From contig JAGVKI010000198.1 of the NCBI GenBank assembly GCA_020050695.1, positions 1-7,553 of the forward strand: a stretch of DNA of 7,553 nt, in the 5' to 3' direction. Both the position numbers and the translations under genes were made by a program. The notes beneath the pieces are model-generated. The model had not been told where the DNA came from, did no database searches, and saw nothing but the letters and a program-made list of their open reading frames with translations. Below are positions 5,792-7,553 of the stretch, one piece after another. This stretch comes from Alphaproteobacteria bacterium. GTDB taxonomy: Bacteria; Pseudomonadota; Alphaproteobacteria; Rickettsiales; SXRF01. Each line of letters begins with the position of its first letter. Position 1 is the stretch's first letter.

Positions 5792-6229
5792 ATGGCCACC
5801 TATAAGATCACCGTCTCAACACTGACAGCCCTGATTGTCATATCCTCTCCCCTCTATGCCCAAACCAATGGTGCCCCAATCACCGGGGATGTTGCAATCA
5901 GCGCCGATACAGTTCAGACCCAGGTCAGCGGGGTGGTAAACAACCATGTAAACGGGACCAACTGGGATACGGAGAACCAGTACTGGCGCAACCAGTATTC
6001 TACGCGCTCCTATTATCGTCCTGCAATGAATTACAGCGCGTACGAGCCTGCCTACCGGTATGGGTATGACCTTTACCTGCGCAATAATGGCCGGGCGTAC
6101 AACGAACTGGACCAGGATGAACTTAACCGTGGCTGGGTACAGGCACGCGGGGAGTCCTTAGTGGACTGGCAGACAGCGCAGATTGCAACACAAGATGCCT
6201 ATAACCGGCTCTATACAAACCGCCGCTAA
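5792..6229 (+). CDS. Secreted Tyr-rich protein with 'AYEPAYRYGY' segment, 145 aa
   Basis: The protein begins with a signal peptide (MATYKITVSTLTALIVISS, then PLYA), cleavage predicted before Gln24. A Thr/Val/Asn-rich linker covers about 24-57, followed by a Trp/Tyr/Asn/Arg-rich stretch (58-80). Residues 81-141 form a segment with the pattern YxAYEPAYRYGYDL, then RAYNELDQDELNRGW, then a helix to the end. Segments with EPAYRYG and a following GRxYxElexxLxxxW occur, from memory, in bacterial proteins of unknown function linked to stress; that is a weak recollection, not an assignment. AAGGAG lies 6 nt upstream of the ATG. The gene follows the 90-aa secreted protein by 20 bp, suggesting one transcript and a shared envelope role. 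A weak ACGC/GCGT hairpin lies in the gap after the stop. Confidence 0.78.
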   Translation: MATYKITVSTLTALIVISSPLYAQTNGAPITGDVAISADTVQTQVSGVVNNHVNGTNWDTENQYWRNQYSTRSYYRPAMNYSAYEPAYRYGYDLYLRNNGRAYNELDQDELNRGWVQARGESLVDWQTAQIATQDAYNRLYTNRR

Positions 6230-6320
6230 CACTCCAGCATACATACCAACACGCAAGCGCGTCTTTAGTGCTATTTTATCCCCCGCAGGGCAGCCCTATT
6301 CGCAATTTTATCTGATCTGA

Positions 6321-6341
6321 TATTCAATATTAATCTGAATA
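6321..6341. repeat. Inverted repeat upstream of the DUF421 gene
   Basis: The arms TATTCA (6321-6326) and TGAATA (6336-6341) flank 9 nt and end 15 nt before the start codon. This could be an operator or a chance AT-rich match. The rest of the gap from 6230 has no clear promoter pair. Confidence 0.2.
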
Positions 6342-6356
6342 ACGTCAGGTAATTTC

Positions 6357-6854
6357 ATGCAATGGTTTTCGTCCGTCGACTGGCATACACTGTTTGTCCC
6401 AGATACGCCCGCACTCGAGATTATCGCACGTGGCAGCATTATGTATCTGGTGCTTTTTTGCATACTTCGCCTGGTTCTCAAGCGGCAAGCTGGCGATGTC
6501 AGCATGACCGATCTGCTGCTGATTGTGCTTATGGCCGACGCAGCCCAAAATGCCATGGCGGCTAATTACCAGTCGTTGCCTGATGGTATTTTACTGGTGG
6601 CCACACTGGTATTTTGTAGCTTTAGCCTCGAATGGCTGGGATTTCATTTTCCCGCCATGGAATCGTTTGTGCACCCCTCGCCCTTGATCCTTATCCATAA
6701 TGGACGCTTTATGCGCAAGAATATGCGAAAAGAACTTATCAGCGAAGCTGAGCTTATGAGCCAGCTTAGGCAACAAGGCGTTGAGGACGTAAAACAGGTG
6801 AAAAAAGCCTGTGTGGAAGGCAACGGTAAGATCAGTATTGTGCGCAAGGAATAA
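6357..6854 (+). CDS. DUF421 (YetF/YcaP-like) membrane protein, 165 aa
   Basis: Three hydrophobic segments (about 21-42, 52-69 and 76-96) are followed by a cytoplasmic-type domain. The motif KRQAGDVSMTDLLLIVLMADAAQNAM spans about 42-67; in relatives the same place reads roughly GKR..G..t..DL...L..g.aaQna. The C-terminal domain shows PLILIHNGRFM (109-119), MRKELISEAELMSQLRQQGV (123-142) and a final NGKISIVRKE, the usual DUF421 ending. Family members are inner-membrane proteins whose molecular role is not well established; Bacillus relatives have been linked to spores and the envelope. The start has only a weak AGG about 9 nt upstream, but no better start gives the first membrane segment. Its stop codon abuts that of the convergent aminotransferase gene. 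Confidence 0.88.
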   Translation: MQWFSSVDWHTLFVPDTPALEIIARGSIMYLVLFCILRLVLKRQAGDVSMTDLLLIVLMADAAQNAMAANYQSLPDGILLVATLVFCSFSLEWLGFHFPAMESFVHPSPLILIHNGRFMRKNMRKELISEAELMSQLRQQGVEDVKQVKKACVEGNGKISIVRKE

Positions 6855-7553
6855 TTATTTCCACTGGTTGCAGCTATCGATCACGCGCTGCACCTCAGCA
6901 TCAGTGAGGAAGGGGTGGATAGGCAGCGATAATTCCTGCTGCGCAAAGCATGTCGCCTGCTTCAAATCCGATAAAACATGGTGCGGCGCTGGTAACGCTT
7001 TCTGCTGGGTAGAAAGCAGCGGATAATGCGTTGCCGTTTGGATATGGTTACGCTCCAGATGCGCAGCCAGACTATCACGCTCTGGCGTAAGCACAGGAAA
7101 TAAATGCCATACGGACTGCGAACCTTCGGGTACAGGCGGCAGGATAATCGAGGGGTGGGTAATGCCGCGCTGGTAGCGCTGCGCAATAGCATTGCGGCGC
7201 GCAGTGAACTCAGCCAGCCTGGGCAGCATGCACTCGCGCAGTATTGCCGCCTGTATCTCATCGATCCTGCTGTTAAGACCGGGATGGTCATGGCTGTATT
7301 TCTGGCCCTGGCCATAGTTACGCAGCCGGCTGGCAAGGCCCGCTATCTCCGCTGCATCGGTCAATACCGCGCCGCCACTACCCAGCGCGCCTAAATTCTT
7401 GGTAGGATAGAAGCTTACAATAGCGCTCTGGCCTGCTGTTCCAACCGGCTTGCCGTGGCTCTTTGCGCCAATAGCCTGCGCACAGTCCTCCAGCATCATC
7501 AGCTTGTGGCGCGCGCGAAGCGCCTGAAGACCCGGCACTGATAGCGCATGCCC
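6855..7553 (-). CDS. DegT/DnrJ/EryC1/StrS-type PLP aminotransferase (partial, N-terminus off the right edge)
   Basis: The frame is open to the right edge; 232 C-terminal residues are visible out of the roughly 370-400 usual for the family. These enzymes transaminate keto-sugar nucleotides and similar compounds for polysaccharide, lipopolysaccharide or aminosugar synthesis. Numbered from the edge, EDCAQAIGA (22-30) carries the PLP-pyridine Asp23, SFYPTKNLGALGSGG (47-61) carries the Schiff-base Lys52, and LNSRIDEIQAAIL (93-105), the HYP at 176-178 and LPIHPFLTDAEV (210-221) are standard. The catalytic residues in view are intact. The first residues, GHALSVPGL, fit the 'G.p.dm..l' stretch that precedes the ED.AQ motif, so the true start lies outside and the GTG at 7538 is not it. 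Substrate cannot be told from this part. Neighbours beyond the edge, perhaps glycan genes, would decide. Confidence 0.93.
   Translation of the reverse strand, partial: GHALSVPGLQALRARHKLMMLEDCAQAIGAKSHGKPVGTAGQSAIVSFYPTKNLGALGSGGAVLTDAAEIAGLASRLRNYGQGQKYSHDHPGLNSRIDEIQAAILRECMLPRLAEFTARRNAIAQRYQRGITHPSIILPPVPEGSQSVWHLFPVLTPERDSLAAHLERNHIQTATHYPLLSTQQKALPAPHHVLSDLKQATCFAQQELSLPIHPFLTDAEVQRVIDSCNQWK

Noticed and set aside
7104..7394. Plus-strand open frame within the aminotransferase gene
   Set aside because: It is antisense to a strongly supported coding region and has no domain likeness.
1..7553. CRISPR arrays, tRNA or rRNA genes, insertion sequences
   Set aside because: No regularly spaced direct repeats, cloverleaf-like segments, transposase motifs or long terminal inverted repeats were seen.

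Overview
The window looks like bacterial chromosome from a proteobacterium, most likely an alphaproteobacterium. This is an inference from moderate GC content, AGGAG-type ribosome binding sites, and the mix of DUF1993, DUF421 (YetF/YcaP-like) and DegT/DnrJ-type genes. There are nine protein-coding genes, two of them cut by the window edges. I see no tRNA, rRNA, CRISPR array, transposase or phage structural gene.

Positions 1-4038, minus strand: a tight four-gene cluster reading leftward, in the order nicotinate phosphoribosyltransferase (656 aa), nicotinamidase (377 aa), an unrecognised 86-aa protein, and an adenylyltransferase of the NMN/NaMN adenylyltransferase type that runs off the left edge. 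Gaps are 21, 2 and 1 bp, and each gene has its own Shine-Dalgarno sequence. Together the enzymes would turn nicotinamide into nicotinate, nicotinate into NaMN, and NaMN into NaAD, which is the Preiss-Handler salvage route to NAD(+) lacking only the final amidation by NAD synthetase. The two large enzymes are longer than usual for their families, the adenylyltransferase has a divergent signature, and the 86-aa protein has no obvious role. This is the most interesting part of the window.

Positions 4039-4773: the leader of the NAD cluster (AT-rich inverted repeat, possible -10 box, GC-rich hairpin), then a 142-aa charged helical protein of unknown function on the minus strand, then a divergent intergenic region with a good candidate promoter for the next gene.

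Positions 4774-6229, plus strand: a DUF1993 family protein, a long-loop inverted repeat that may end its transcript, and a pair of small secreted proteins with near-identical signal-peptide ends. The second of the pair carries a Tyr-rich 'AYEPAYRYGY' segment.

Positions 6357-7553: a DUF421 membrane protein on the plus strand meets, stop codon against stop codon, the C-terminal 232 residues of a DegT/DnrJ/EryC1/StrS-type PLP aminotransferase on the minus strand, cut by the right edge.
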